Shown here: piece after piece, positions 1-7,817 of the stretch | Numbering within the stretch: the stretch's first letter is position 1 | How the letters are laid out: each line of letters opens with the position of its first letter | DNA from: Roseateles_E cavernae | GTDB taxonomy: Bacteria; Pseudomonadota; Gammaproteobacteria; Burkholderiales; Burkholderiaceae_C | Assembly (NCBI RefSeq): GCF_040187885.1 | Contig: NZ_JBDPLH010000010.1 | Coordinates: forward strand, 1-64,000 | Length of the DNA: 64,000 bases | Direction of reading: 5' to 3' | Program-made: the position numbers and the translations under genes | The notes under the pieces: model-generated | The model's input: the letters and a program-made list of their open reading frames with translations, nothing else | Database searches by the model: none | What the model was told of the DNA's origin: nothing

Positions 1-2
1 GA

Positions 3-1658
3 TTGCGAAACGGGACTTACGAGCTGAAATTCAACAGCCTGCTAGTGCTGGCCGGCGGCAGGTTGGAAGTGGACGGCCTGCGTGGCGCCGTCGGCAGCGG
101 TGGCCTGGATTGGCGCAGCGGCACGCTGCAGCTGCATGGCAACGCCCGCCTGGCCGAGAACCTGCCCGCCCAGCTGGCGCTGCGCAGCGGCCAGCGGCTC
201 ATCGCCGATGGCAGCCTGTCCATAGACCACGGCAGCCAGTTGCTGCTGCAGGGAGGCGTGCTGAGCTTCGCCGTGCTGAACCTGGACGGCGGCCGCCTGG
301 ACCTGAACCCGCAGCAGGCCCTCGGCGGCCACTTCGCCTGGCAGCGGGGCACGCTGGCCATGCGCGGCGATGTGGCGCTGGACAACCCCTGGCTGGGTGG
401 TCGCGCCACACTGGCCCAGGGCCGCACCCTGGAGGTCGGTGGCCAGCTACAGCTGGGCCAGGGCCAGCTCACCGTGGCCCAGGGCGGCGTGCTGGTGGCA
501 CAAGGCGTGCAGGGCAGCGGTCGCCTGGTGCTGGACGGCGGCATGCTGCGCACCGAGACCTTCGGCGCCGAGACTGCGGCCCGCCTGAGTTGGCAGCGTG
601 GCACCCTGGCCATCACCGGCGATGGCGGGGCAGCCCTGGGCCAGGGTGGCCTGAAGAAGTTGACCTTGCTCAACGAGGGGCAGACGCTGCAGGTCAGCCA
701 GACCCTCAGCCTGGCCCGCGGCACCCAACTGCTGTTGAACGGCGGCCAGATCGACGCCGGCACCCTGGCCCTGCAGGGTGGCGCTCTGATCAGCACCGGC
801 GCCCCCATCCTGCTGGGCGACGTGCGCACACTGCAAGGCCATGGCCTGGTCAGCGGCGCGGTGCAGGGCGCAGCCCGCACCCAGCTGGTGGCCCAGGGCG
901 GCACGCTGACGCTGGGTGATGCGGACCAGTTGGGCGGCTTCGTCCATGCCGGTACGCTGAGCGTCCACAGTGGCGCCACCGCCCTGCTGCTGTCCGCCGA
1001 TGCGGCCAGGCTGGGCGCCTCGACCGAGCTGCAGGCCGGCGCTCGGCTGAGCACGCTCAACGGTGCCCTTTTAAGCCAGGGCACTGTGCTGCAGTCCCAT
1101 GGCGATGCGACGGTGCAGGGCGAGTTCATCAACCAGGGCCGGGTGCAAGGCGAAAACGGCACGCTGAGCTTCCTGAACGATGTGCGGGGCGCGGGCAGCT
1201 TTGCCGGCTCGGTGCTGTTCAAGGCCGGCTACCGGCCCGGCAACAGCGACGCAAGCGTCGACTTCGGCGGCGGCCAGCTGAGCTTTGCCCCGGGATCGGT
1301 GCTGAACATTGAGTTGTTCGGCGCTCGGCCGGGCCAGCAATACGATCAGTTGCTGAATATCGGCTCACTGGACTTCCAGGGCTCGCTGAACCTGGTGTTT
1401 GCGGCAGGCTTTGTGCCCACGGCGGGCAGCAGCTTTGCCTTGTTCGACTTCAAGAGTTTCAGCGGCTCCTTCGACCCCAGCCGCATCAGTGTCAGCGGCT
1501 TCGATCGCAGCCGGCTGGATTTCTCCGACATCAGCAGCAATGGCCGCGTGCTGGTCAGCGCCGTGCCCGAGCCGCACACCTATGCGCTGATGCTGGCCGG
1601 CCTGCTGGCCGTGGCCGGCACCGCACGGCGGCGCGCCGCCAAAGCCTTGCCATGCTGA
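3..1658 (+). CDS. PEP-CTERM exported protein, 5' end outside window
   Basis: The reading frame is open from the window edge, so the true start lies upstream; the TTG at position 3 is probably just an internal leucine codon. About 550 residues of Gly/Leu/Gln-rich repetitive sequence ('LSWQRGTLAI', 'FAWQRGTLAM', 'LDWRSGTLQL') suggest a beta-solenoid or filamentous surface protein. The C-terminus is a textbook PEP-CTERM sorting signal: VPEPHTYALMLAGLLAV, then an Arg-rich tail. Such proteins are exported by Sec and processed by an exosortase, usually in exopolysaccharide producers. Two more PEP-CTERM genes follow directly. The specific function is unknown. Confidence 0.85.
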   Translation: MRNGTYELKFNSLLVLAGGRLEVDGLRGAVGSGGLDWRSGTLQLHGNARLAENLPAQLALRSGQRLIADGSLSIDHGSQLLLQGGVLSFAVLNLDGGRLDLNPQQALGGHFAWQRGTLAMRGDVALDNPWLGGRATLAQGRTLEVGGQLQLGQGQLTVAQGGVLVAQGVQGSGRLVLDGGMLRTETFGAETAARLSWQRGTLAITGDGGAALGQGGLKKLTLLNEGQTLQVSQTLSLARGTQLLLNGGQIDAGTLALQGGALISTGAPILLGDVRTLQGHGLVSGAVQGAARTQLVAQGGTLTLGDADQLGGFVHAGTLSVHSGATALLLSADAARLGASTELQAGARLSTLNGALLSQGTVLQSHGDATVQGEFINQGRVQGENGTLSFLNDVRGAGSFAGSVLFKAGYRPGNSDASVDFGGGQLSFAPGSVLNIELFGARPGQQYDQLLNIGSLDFQGSLNLVFAAGFVPTAGSSFALFDFKSFSGSFDPSRISVSGFDRSRLDFSDISSNGRVLVSAVPEPHTYALMLAGLLAVAGTARRRAAKALPC

Positions 1659-1681
1659 TCCTGCAATCCGGAGCCTCCACC

Positions 1682-2383
1682 ATGCCCGTCGTCCTCAGAT
1701 TCGTCGCCAGCCTGGCCCTGCTCGCCTGCAGCACGGCCCCGCAGGCCAATTCATTCAGCGCCCAAGCGCTGGGCAGCACCACGATCCGGGTCGGCGAGGT
1801 CTTCTCGTTCGAGGCCGCCCTGAGCTACACGCCCTGGCACAGCACCGAAGCCTTGCCCGGCGACCCCGTGCCCGGGCCCACCTTCTGGGGCGAGCAACAG
1901 TGGTATGCCCAGGGCTACCGCCACGTGTACGAGAACATCCAGGACATGCGCCTGACAGCCCTCGCCAGCAACGGGCAGTCGTTCGGCGCCCAGGCCTCGA
2001 TCGGCAATACCCGGCAGGTCTTCGGCTTCAGCTTTGACCGCCCCGGCATCTACCAGATCAGAACCGCGGCCGACGTGGCGAGCATCTTCCATATCACCAC
2101 CGAACAGCGCTACGACGCCCGGGAGTGCTATTTCTGGATCTGTGGCGACTCCTACCACCATCATTACGCCCGCAGCTTCAGCAGCTACGTTCAGCACGCC
2201 GGCCTCGGGCAAGGACTGTTCGATCTCACCGTCCTGCCGGCGGTGCCCGAACCGGCCAGCGCAGCCCTGTTACTCGCCGGGCTAACAGGCCTGGGCCTGT
2301 ACGGACGTCGCCGTGCCCCCTCAACCGTGGGGCGTGAGCCTGGGCCGATTCAACGCTGGTTCAACGACGGCCGCCGACGATGA
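1682..2383 (+). CDS. PEP-CTERM exported protein
   Basis: A 233-residue protein. The ATG at 1682 is preferred over the in-frame ATG at 1652 because it has a GGAG about 8 nt upstream and immediately starts a signal peptide (MPVVLRFVASLALLACS...). The mature part has no family I recognise; it contains a cysteine pair (ARECYFWICGD) and His/Tyr-rich segments. The C-terminus carries VPEPASAALLLAGLTGLGLYGRRR-like PEP-CTERM anatomy: motif, membrane helix, arginines. It is the second of three such genes in a row and probably a cell-surface or extracellular matrix protein. Confidence 0.85.
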   Translation: MPVVLRFVASLALLACSTAPQANSFSAQALGSTTIRVGEVFSFEAALSYTPWHSTEALPGDPVPGPTFWGEQQWYAQGYRHVYENIQDMRLTALASNGQSFGAQASIGNTRQVFGFSFDRPGIYQIRTAADVASIFHITTEQRYDARECYFWICGDSYHHHYARSFSSYVQHAGLGQGLFDLTVLPAVPEPASAALLLAGLTGLGLYGRRRAPSTVGREPGPIQRWFNDGRRR

Positions 2384-2460
2384 ATCTCCTGCATCCGATC
2401 ACGGGTGACGGACCGATACCCGCAAGCCGGCCATCGATCAACCGAAAAAGGCCCCACCTC

Positions 2461-3162
2461 ATGCGCCTCATCCAAACTGCCAGCGCGCTCGCCGCGCTCC
2501 TGCTGCTGTCGGCCTCGGCCCTGGCCGCCCCCGTCGTCAGCCTGGGCCAGCTCAGTCGCGCCGACGGCAGCACCCTGATCACTGACAGCCTGAACCAGCG
2601 CGACTGGCTGGGCTGGGATATCAGCAGGGGCCGCACGCTGGCCGAGCTGGCCGTGCTGACCGCTGCCGGCGGCGTCTTCGCCGGTTACTCGATCGCCACC
2701 AGCGACGATGCCGCGCTGTTCATGCGGGCGGCCGGTGCTGCGTCCTGCCCCGACATCCCGGTCTACGCCGACTTCCGTGACTGCCTGGTCTCACCGGCCC
2801 TGAAGGGCCTGGCCGCGCTGGTCGGTGCCATGGACTACGGTGATGGCGGGTCCCCCGACTTTGCACACGGCGTCGTCGCCTACATGAACGAGCGGTTGCC
2901 GCAGCGGGCCGGGATGCTGATCGCGAAGGACCACTTCGGCCGCATCGAGACCTGGAGCCACCTGCTCAGCAGCGACAACTTTGCCTCGCACGCCGACGTC
3001 GACGAGCTGACGGCCTCCGGGATTGGCGTTGGCTGGCTGCTGTATCGCGAGCAGGCCGGCACGGTGCCGGAGCCGGCCAGCCTCGGTCTGGTCGGCCTCG
3101 CCCTGGCCGCCCTGGCCTGGAGCCGCAGAAGCCCCCAGCGCCGCCGGCTCATGCCGGCATGA
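2461..3162 (+). CDS. PEP-CTERM exported protein
   Basis: A 233-residue protein. The ATG at 2461 begins a clean signal peptide (MRLIQTASALAALLLLSASALA); an in-frame ATG at 2380 would add an implausible hydrophilic leader. The central domain is unrecognised and has two cysteines in 'ASCPDIPVYADFRDCLV'. The C-terminus VPEPASLGLVGLALAALAW plus SRRSPQRRR is a PEP-CTERM sorting signal. The stop codon overlaps the next gene's ATG (ATGA), so it may be co-transcribed with the outer-membrane protein that follows. Confidence 0.85.
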   Translation: MRLIQTASALAALLLLSASALAAPVVSLGQLSRADGSTLITDSLNQRDWLGWDISRGRTLAELAVLTAAGGVFAGYSIATSDDAALFMRAAGAASCPDIPVYADFRDCLVSPALKGLAALVGAMDYGDGGSPDFAHGVVAYMNERLPQRAGMLIAKDHFGRIETWSHLLSSDNFASHADVDELTASGIGVGWLLYREQAGTVPEPASLGLVGLALAALAWSRRSPQRRRLMPA

Positions 3163-4481
3163 CTGCGCGCGGCATTCTGAAGCAGGGATTGCTGGCCCTG
3201 GCAGGCCTGGCCATGGCCGGCGAGGAGACTGGCGTCGAGCCCTTGCGCTTCTCGGGCTTTGCCACGCTGGGACTGACCCACAATGACAACGCCACGGCTG
3301 GCGCGATCACCTCGTTCTCGCAGACGCGGCCGGCGCGGCGCGGCTGGTCGGCCACTATGGACTCGGTGCTGGGCCTGCAGCTGGAATGGCAGCCGCTGGC
3401 CGGCACGTCGGTGCTGCTGCAGGGTGTGGCCCGGGCCGGCGAGGACATGCAGCCACGCCTGCGCATCGCCGCGCTGCGCCAGCAACTGGGCCAGGGCCTG
3501 AGCCTGCGCCTGGGCCGGCTGCGCAGTCCGCTGTACTTCGACTCCGATATCGCCGAGATCGGCTATGCCAATCTGACCGCGCGCCCCGCCCCCCCGATCT
3601 ACGGCCTGGTCAACAGCGTGGCCAGCCTCGACGGCGGCGATCTGCAATGGCGGGTCAACCTCGGTGACGCCAGCCTGCTGGCCCAGATCTATGGCGGCGG
3701 CAACGACTACCAGCACCGCTTCAACAATCTGTCACCGGTGCAGATGGCCGATGCGCGGCTGCGCGGCCTGCGCGGCTTCAGTTTCAGTGCCAATCTGCCC
3801 GATCTGACCCTGCGGCTCTCGCGCACCGAGATCGATCGCTACACCCTGCGCTCGCCCCAGGTGGCGGAGATCAATGGCGGCCTGACCCAACTGAGCACCG
3901 CGCTCAAGCAACTGGCGTCGAATCCGCAGTTGCCGGCGCCGATGGCGGCCGCGCTGCAGACCAAGGCCGCGGCCCTGGCCGGGCTGAGCAACCCCTTCGA
4001 CAACCGTCCGATCTACACCAGCCTGGGCCTGGACGGCAACTGGCAGCGCTGGCGCCTGCTGGCCGAGTTGACGCGGATGAACCCGCGCAACGACCTGGTC
4101 GGCCGCTACCGCGGCTACAGCCTGACGCTGGCGCGCAGCATCGGTGACTTCACGCCCTACCTCAGCCTGGTCCAGCAAAAGCGCTACGGCCCGGTGCTGG
4201 ACACACAGGCGCTGGCACCGCTGGGCCTGGATCCGCAGCTCGATGCCGGCCTGAAGCAGTTGCGCGCCGGCCTGGATCAGGCCCAGCAGTTCGCCGACAT
4301 CTCCACCCGCTCGCTGAGCCTGGGTCTGCGCTGGGACTGGCGCGAGAACACGGCGCTGAAAACCCAGCTGGACCTGGTGCGCACGCCCAACAGCTATACC
4401 CCGGGCGCGCTGGCCGTGCGCACCCTGCCCTTCGACAACAAGCTCCAGCTGTTCAGCGTCACGCTGGACCTGGTCTTCTGA
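3159..4481 (+). CDS. Outer-membrane beta-barrel (porin-like) protein
   Basis: A 440-residue protein with a short signal peptide (MTARGILKQGLLALAGLAMA). The alternating amphipathic strands are typical of an outer-membrane barrel ('LRFSGFATLGLTHNDNA', 'LRLGRLRSPLYFDSDIAEIG'), and it ends on a strand with C-terminal Phe (LFSVTLDLVF), the usual BAM signal. The pattern resembles porin-like proteins that often sit beside periplasmic phosphate-binding-like proteins. It overlaps the upstream PEP-CTERM gene by 4 nt and lies 10 nt before the PstS-like gene. It is the first gene of the partner-switching/transport operon; the substrate cannot be told. Confidence 0.75.
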   Translation: MTARGILKQGLLALAGLAMAGEETGVEPLRFSGFATLGLTHNDNATAGAITSFSQTRPARRGWSATMDSVLGLQLEWQPLAGTSVLLQGVARAGEDMQPRLRIAALRQQLGQGLSLRLGRLRSPLYFDSDIAEIGYANLTARPAPPIYGLVNSVASLDGGDLQWRVNLGDASLLAQIYGGGNDYQHRFNNLSPVQMADARLRGLRGFSFSANLPDLTLRLSRTEIDRYTLRSPQVAEINGGLTQLSTALKQLASNPQLPAPMAAALQTKAAALAGLSNPFDNRPIYTSLGLDGNWQRWRLLAELTRMNPRNDLVGRYRGYSLTLARSIGDFTPYLSLVQQKRYGPVLDTQALAPLGLDPQLDAGLKQLRAGLDQAQQFADISTRSLSLGLRWDWRENTALKTQLDLVRTPNSYTPGALAVRTLPFDNKLQLFSVTLDLVF

Positions 4482-4491
4482 AGGGCCGGCC

Positions 4492-4944
4492 ATGAACAAG
4501 GAACGACTGAGCGCCCTGCCCGTGATCTCCCTGCTGGCCCTGCTGTGGGCCGTCCCAGCCCTGCCTGCGGCGGCAGCCACCGATCTGATCGTCATCGCCC
4601 ACAAGGATGTGGCCCTGGACAAGATCAGCCCTGAGCGCGTGACCCAGATCTTTCTTCGACAGCAGCAGAACTGGCCCGACGGCCTGGCCATCCAGCCCAT
4701 TGATCTGCGCGAGGGGAGCGGCCTGCGCCGTGCCTTCTATGACCAGGTGACCGGCCGCAGCCCCGGCCAGTTGCGCGCCTACTGGGCACGCCAGAGCTTC
4801 ACCGGTATGGGCCTGCCGCCGCGCCAGGTCGACAGCGACGAGGAGGTCGTTCGGCTGGTGCAAAACACACCCGGCGCGATAGGCTATGTGATGCGCAAGC
4901 CCAGCAGCAGCGTCAAGGTTCTGCTGGTGACCGCGCTCGAATGA
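4492..4944 (+). CDS. Small PstS-like periplasmic phosphate-binding-type protein
   Basis: A 150-residue protein with a signal peptide (up to about residue 27, ending PAAAA). The rest matches the short 'phosphate ABC transporter substrate-binding-like' family: ISPERVTQIFLRQQQNWPDG, RRAFYDQVTG, RAYWARQSFTGMG and NTPGAIGYV, the last being the PstS-like 'GAIGYV' motif. It is half the length of true PstS and no PstABC genes are near, so it is likely an accessory sensor or binding protein. The 4-nt overlap (ATGA) with the downstream phosphatase gene argues for translational coupling, possibly delivering a periplasmic signal to that receptor. Confidence 0.8.
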   Translation: MNKERLSALPVISLLALLWAVPALPAAAATDLIVIAHKDVALDKISPERVTQIFLRQQQNWPDGLAIQPIDLREGSGLRRAFYDQVTGRSPGQLRAYWARQSFTGMGLPPRQVDSDEEVVRLVQNTPGAIGYVMRKPSSSVKVLLVTALE

Positions 4945-7004
4945 GAGCGGAGCAAACCAGGGAGCGGCGCGGCCCGGTCCTGCAGCTGCTGGCTCCAGCC
5001 ACTTGGCTGTCGGGCCGGTTGAGCTTTTCGCGCAAATACCTGCTGGTGGGCGCGGTGATGTTGCTGGCCCTGGGCCTGCTGAGCCTGCCGCTGCTGCGTC
5101 AGACCCATGAGGCCGCGCGCCGCGCCGAGCTAGAGCGCCGCGGCCTGCAGGCTTTTGCGCAGCACAGCGAGCTGCTGGCCGAACTCGTAACCTTGCGTAG
5201 CCGCGCGATGGCCGATGCCACAGCCGACACCAGCAGCAGCGCTTCGCTTGGGGAGCAGATCGCGGCGCTGCAGCGCTGGAGCGAGCGCGCTGCGCCGCGC
5301 CCCTCGGAGCTGCCCCAGCTGAGCCAGCGTCTGCTGCGGCAGTGGACCCAGCTGCAGGAACTGCCGCCCGGTGAACCGGCCCAGCCGCGTTTTGCCGCCC
5401 ACACCGGTGGCATCAACGCCATGCTGGCCTTGATGCGTGAGAACGCGCGCGCGCACCGCCTCAATGTCGATGCCGAACTGGACGCCGCCTTCGACGTGCT
5501 CAGCAACCGCCTGCCCCTGCTGCTGGAAACCCTGGCCAAGCAACAGGATGTGCTGGGCCTGCGCAGCGAGGCCATGTCCGGCTACGCGCTGGGTGCCCAA
5601 GTGGTGATCAGCGAGAACGCGCCGGCCCTGCGCGCCGGCATCGCCCAGTTGCAGCAGGAGGCTGCCGTCGGCGTGGACCTGCAGGGCTCCCTGGCCGAGC
5701 TGCTGGCACGCATCGAGCGCCAGCAGGAGGCGGTCGACAAGGTGCTGGGCGATGCCAGCGCGCTGCAGGAGATGCGCCAGCTGGCCGGTGCCAATCTGCA
5801 GCAGGCCCTGGTCTTGTTGCGCAGCGCCACCACGGTGGCCGATGCCCGGCTGCAGCAGCGGCTGACCCGACTGGAGCGCAGCCAATGGCTGGTCGGCGCG
5901 CTGCTGGTGGCCGCAGTGGCGGCCATCGCCTATCTGTTCGCCGGCATCTATGTCTCGACCCTGGGCTCGCTGCGCCGGCTCTCGCAGGGCACCGAGGCCT
6001 TTTGCGCCGGCCGGCTCGACACCCGCATCAGGCTCGACAGCCAGGACGAACTGGTGCAGGTGGCCGGCAATTTCAACACCATGGCCACGGAAGTGGGACG
6101 GCTACTGGCCGTGATACACGAGCAGAACGAATCGCGCCAGCGCGAACTGGAGCGGCTGGTGCAGGCGCGCACGCTGGAGCTGGCCGACAAGAACGACCAG
6201 TTGCACATGGCCGCGCTGCGCGTTCAGGAGGAACTGGCCTCGGCACGCGAGATGCAGCAGGCCATCCTGCCGCAGAGCTTTCCCGACACCGCCGACTTCT
6301 CGATGAGCGCCTGCATGCATCCGGCGCGCGAGCTCGGCGGCGATTTCTACGACTGCTTCGCGCTGGCCGATGGCCGCTGGGGTTTTCTGGTCGCCGACGT
6401 GGCCGGCAAGGGCGTCGGTGCAGCCTTCTTCATGGCGGTCTCGCGCACCGTGCCGCAGGATCTGGCGCAAACGGGCATGGCGCCGGCTGCGGTGCTGGCC
6501 CGCGCCAACGAGCTGCTTTGCGGGCGCAATCCGATGGAGCTGTTCGTGACCGCCTGCTACGTCATCTACGACCCGCGCGACGGCGGCCTGGTTTACGCCA
6601 GCGCCGGCCATCCGGCCCCGCTGCTGCGCAGCGCCACCGGCCAGGTGCAGGCGCTGGACTGTGACTGCGACCTCGCGCTGGGCGTGCTGCCGGGCATGGA
6701 CTACCGCAACCGCCAGGCCAGGCTGGCCGCTGGCGACACACTGCTGCTCTACACCGACGGCGTCACCGAAGCCTTTGCCGGCGATGGCCAGGGCTATGGA
6801 GATGCCCGTCTCCAGGCCTGGCTGCGGCAAAGCTGCGGCGAAGTGGCCGCCGACAAGCTCGACGCGCTGGTGGACGATGTGGCCGGCTTCGTCGGCACCG
6901 CCGAGACCTCCGACGATCTGACCGCCCTGCTGCTGTGCCGCAAGTCCGGGCCAGCAACCCTTGCCAAGGAGAGCTCGACATGGGCCATGCCCCTCTGCAA
7001 CTGA
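4941..7004 (+). CDS. HAMP-SpoIIE membrane serine phosphatase (RsbU-like)
   Basis: A 687-residue protein. TM1 is at about residues 33-52, followed by a 260-residue helical periplasmic domain, TM2 at about 314-336, a HAMP linker, a coiled coil and a PP2C/SpoIIE domain from about 440. The catalytic signatures are visible: ELGGDFYDCF near residue 466, VADVAGKGVGAAFFM, ASAGHPAPLL and LLLYTDGVTEAF. The family dephosphorylates STAS anti-anti-sigma proteins in partner-switching pathways. The RsbW-like kinase and STAS gene directly downstream support that role. The adjacent PstS-like gene could supply the periplasmic input (inference). Confidence 0.9.
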   Translation: MRAEQTRERRGPVLQLLAPATWLSGRLSFSRKYLLVGAVMLLALGLLSLPLLRQTHEAARRAELERRGLQAFAQHSELLAELVTLRSRAMADATADTSSSASLGEQIAALQRWSERAAPRPSELPQLSQRLLRQWTQLQELPPGEPAQPRFAAHTGGINAMLALMRENARAHRLNVDAELDAAFDVLSNRLPLLLETLAKQQDVLGLRSEAMSGYALGAQVVISENAPALRAGIAQLQQEAAVGVDLQGSLAELLARIERQQEAVDKVLGDASALQEMRQLAGANLQQALVLLRSATTVADARLQQRLTRLERSQWLVGALLVAAVAAIAYLFAGIYVSTLGSLRRLSQGTEAFCAGRLDTRIRLDSQDELVQVAGNFNTMATEVGRLLAVIHEQNESRQRELERLVQARTLELADKNDQLHMAALRVQEELASAREMQQAILPQSFPDTADFSMSACMHPARELGGDFYDCFALADGRWGFLVADVAGKGVGAAFFMAVSRTVPQDLAQTGMAPAAVLARANELLCGRNPMELFVTACYVIYDPRDGGLVYASAGHPAPLLRSATGQVQALDCDCDLALGVLPGMDYRNRQARLAAGDTLLLYTDGVTEAFAGDGQGYGDARLQAWLRQSCGEVAADKLDALVDDVAGFVGTAETSDDLTALLLCRKSGPATLAKESSTWAMPLCN

Positions 7005-7423
7005 AAAACAAGACCCTGCTGCTGGCCTATCGCCTGGTCAGCCGGCTCGACGCAATCGCACCGCTGGCTGCGGCAGTGGACAAGGCGCTGCCAGACCGCC
7101 CCGACCTGGCCCTGACGGTCAATCTGTGCCTTGAAGAGCTGATCACCAACATCATCGAGCACGGCCTGATGGGCGCAAGCGACCGCCAGATCCTGATCCG
7201 ACTATCGCGCTCCGAGGATTGGCTGGAGGTGCTGCTCAAGGACGACGCTCCGCCCTTCGATCCCTTTGTCCAGGCCCCCGCGCCCGAGCTGGATGCCGAT
7301 GTCGATGCGCGCGCCATCGGCGGCCTGGGCGTGCATCTGGTCAAGACCCTGATGGACGATGTGCGTGCCTTCTATGACGGCAGCGGCAATCTGATCATGC
7401 TGTTCAAGACCCTCAAGCGCTGA
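6980..7423 (+). CDS. RsbW-like anti-sigma factor / serine kinase (HATPase)
   Basis: A 147-residue GHKL ATPase. The ATG at 6980 has an AAGGAGAG ribosome-binding site and overlaps the end of the phosphatase gene by 25 nt; the more upstream frame start lacks one. The N-box is LCLEELITNIIEHG (about residues 46-59), the G1-like segment is KDDAPPFDP and the G2 box is GGLGVHLVK. Proteins of this family phosphorylate a STAS partner and sequester a target, usually a sigma factor or an output enzyme. Together with the flanking SpoIIE phosphatase and STAS gene this forms a complete switch, but no sigma factor is encoded nearby. Confidence 0.88.
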   Translation: MGHAPLQLKNKTLLLAYRLVSRLDAIAPLAAAVDKALPDRPDLALTVNLCLEELITNIIEHGLMGASDRQILIRLSRSEDWLEVLLKDDAPPFDPFVQAPAPELDADVDARAIGGLGVHLVKTLMDDVRAFYDGSGNLIMLFKTLKR

Positions 7424-7457
7424 ACGCCAGCGCAACACCGCAAGGAGAGCAATCCAG

Positions 7458-7802
7458 ATGAGTTTCGAACATCAAAGCAGCGAGGAGCAGGGCAGCCAGT
7501 TGCTGGCGCTCAGGGGCCGCATCGACAGCGCCAGCGCCCCACTTTTCGAGCAGGCCGTGCTGACACTGTTCGCGATGCCGGGACGCCGTGCGGTGCTGGA
7601 TTTCGCGGCCGTGGACTACATCTCCAGCGCCGGCCTGCGCGTGGTGCTGATGGCCGCGAAACGCGCCAGGCAGGGCCAGGGGCGGTTGCTGCTGTGCGCG
7701 TTGCCCCAGCATGTGCGCGAGGTGTTCGAGATCAGCGGCTTTCTGAAGATCATCGAGGCGGTGGACGAGCGCGCGGCCGCGCTGCGCCAGCTGGCGGCCT
7801 GA
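7458..7802 (+). CDS. STAS anti-anti-sigma factor (RsbV/SpoIIAA-like)
   Basis: A 114-residue single STAS domain with a good AAGGAGAG ribosome-binding site. The phosphorylation loop is YISSAGLRVVL, where Ser57 aligns with the phosphorylated serine of SpoIIAA. It should be phosphorylated by the upstream HATPase and dephosphorylated by the SpoIIE-type phosphatase. It sits between the kinase and the transporter genes with gaps of 34 and 15 nt, so it is in the same operon. The downstream output is not obvious; the transporters that follow are possible clients (inference). Confidence 0.9.
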   Translation: MSFEHQSSEEQGSQLLALRGRIDSASAPLFEQAVLTLFAMPGRRAVLDFAAVDYISSAGLRVVLMAAKRARQGQGRLLLCALPQHVREVFEISGFLKIIEAVDERAAALRQLAA

Positions 7803-7817
7803 ACCCGCACGAGGTCC

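Noticed and set aside
2880..3716. Minus-strand frame across PEP-CTERM and barrel genes
   Set aside because: Low-complexity composition typical of antisense frames; both plus-strand genes have signal peptides and sorting features.
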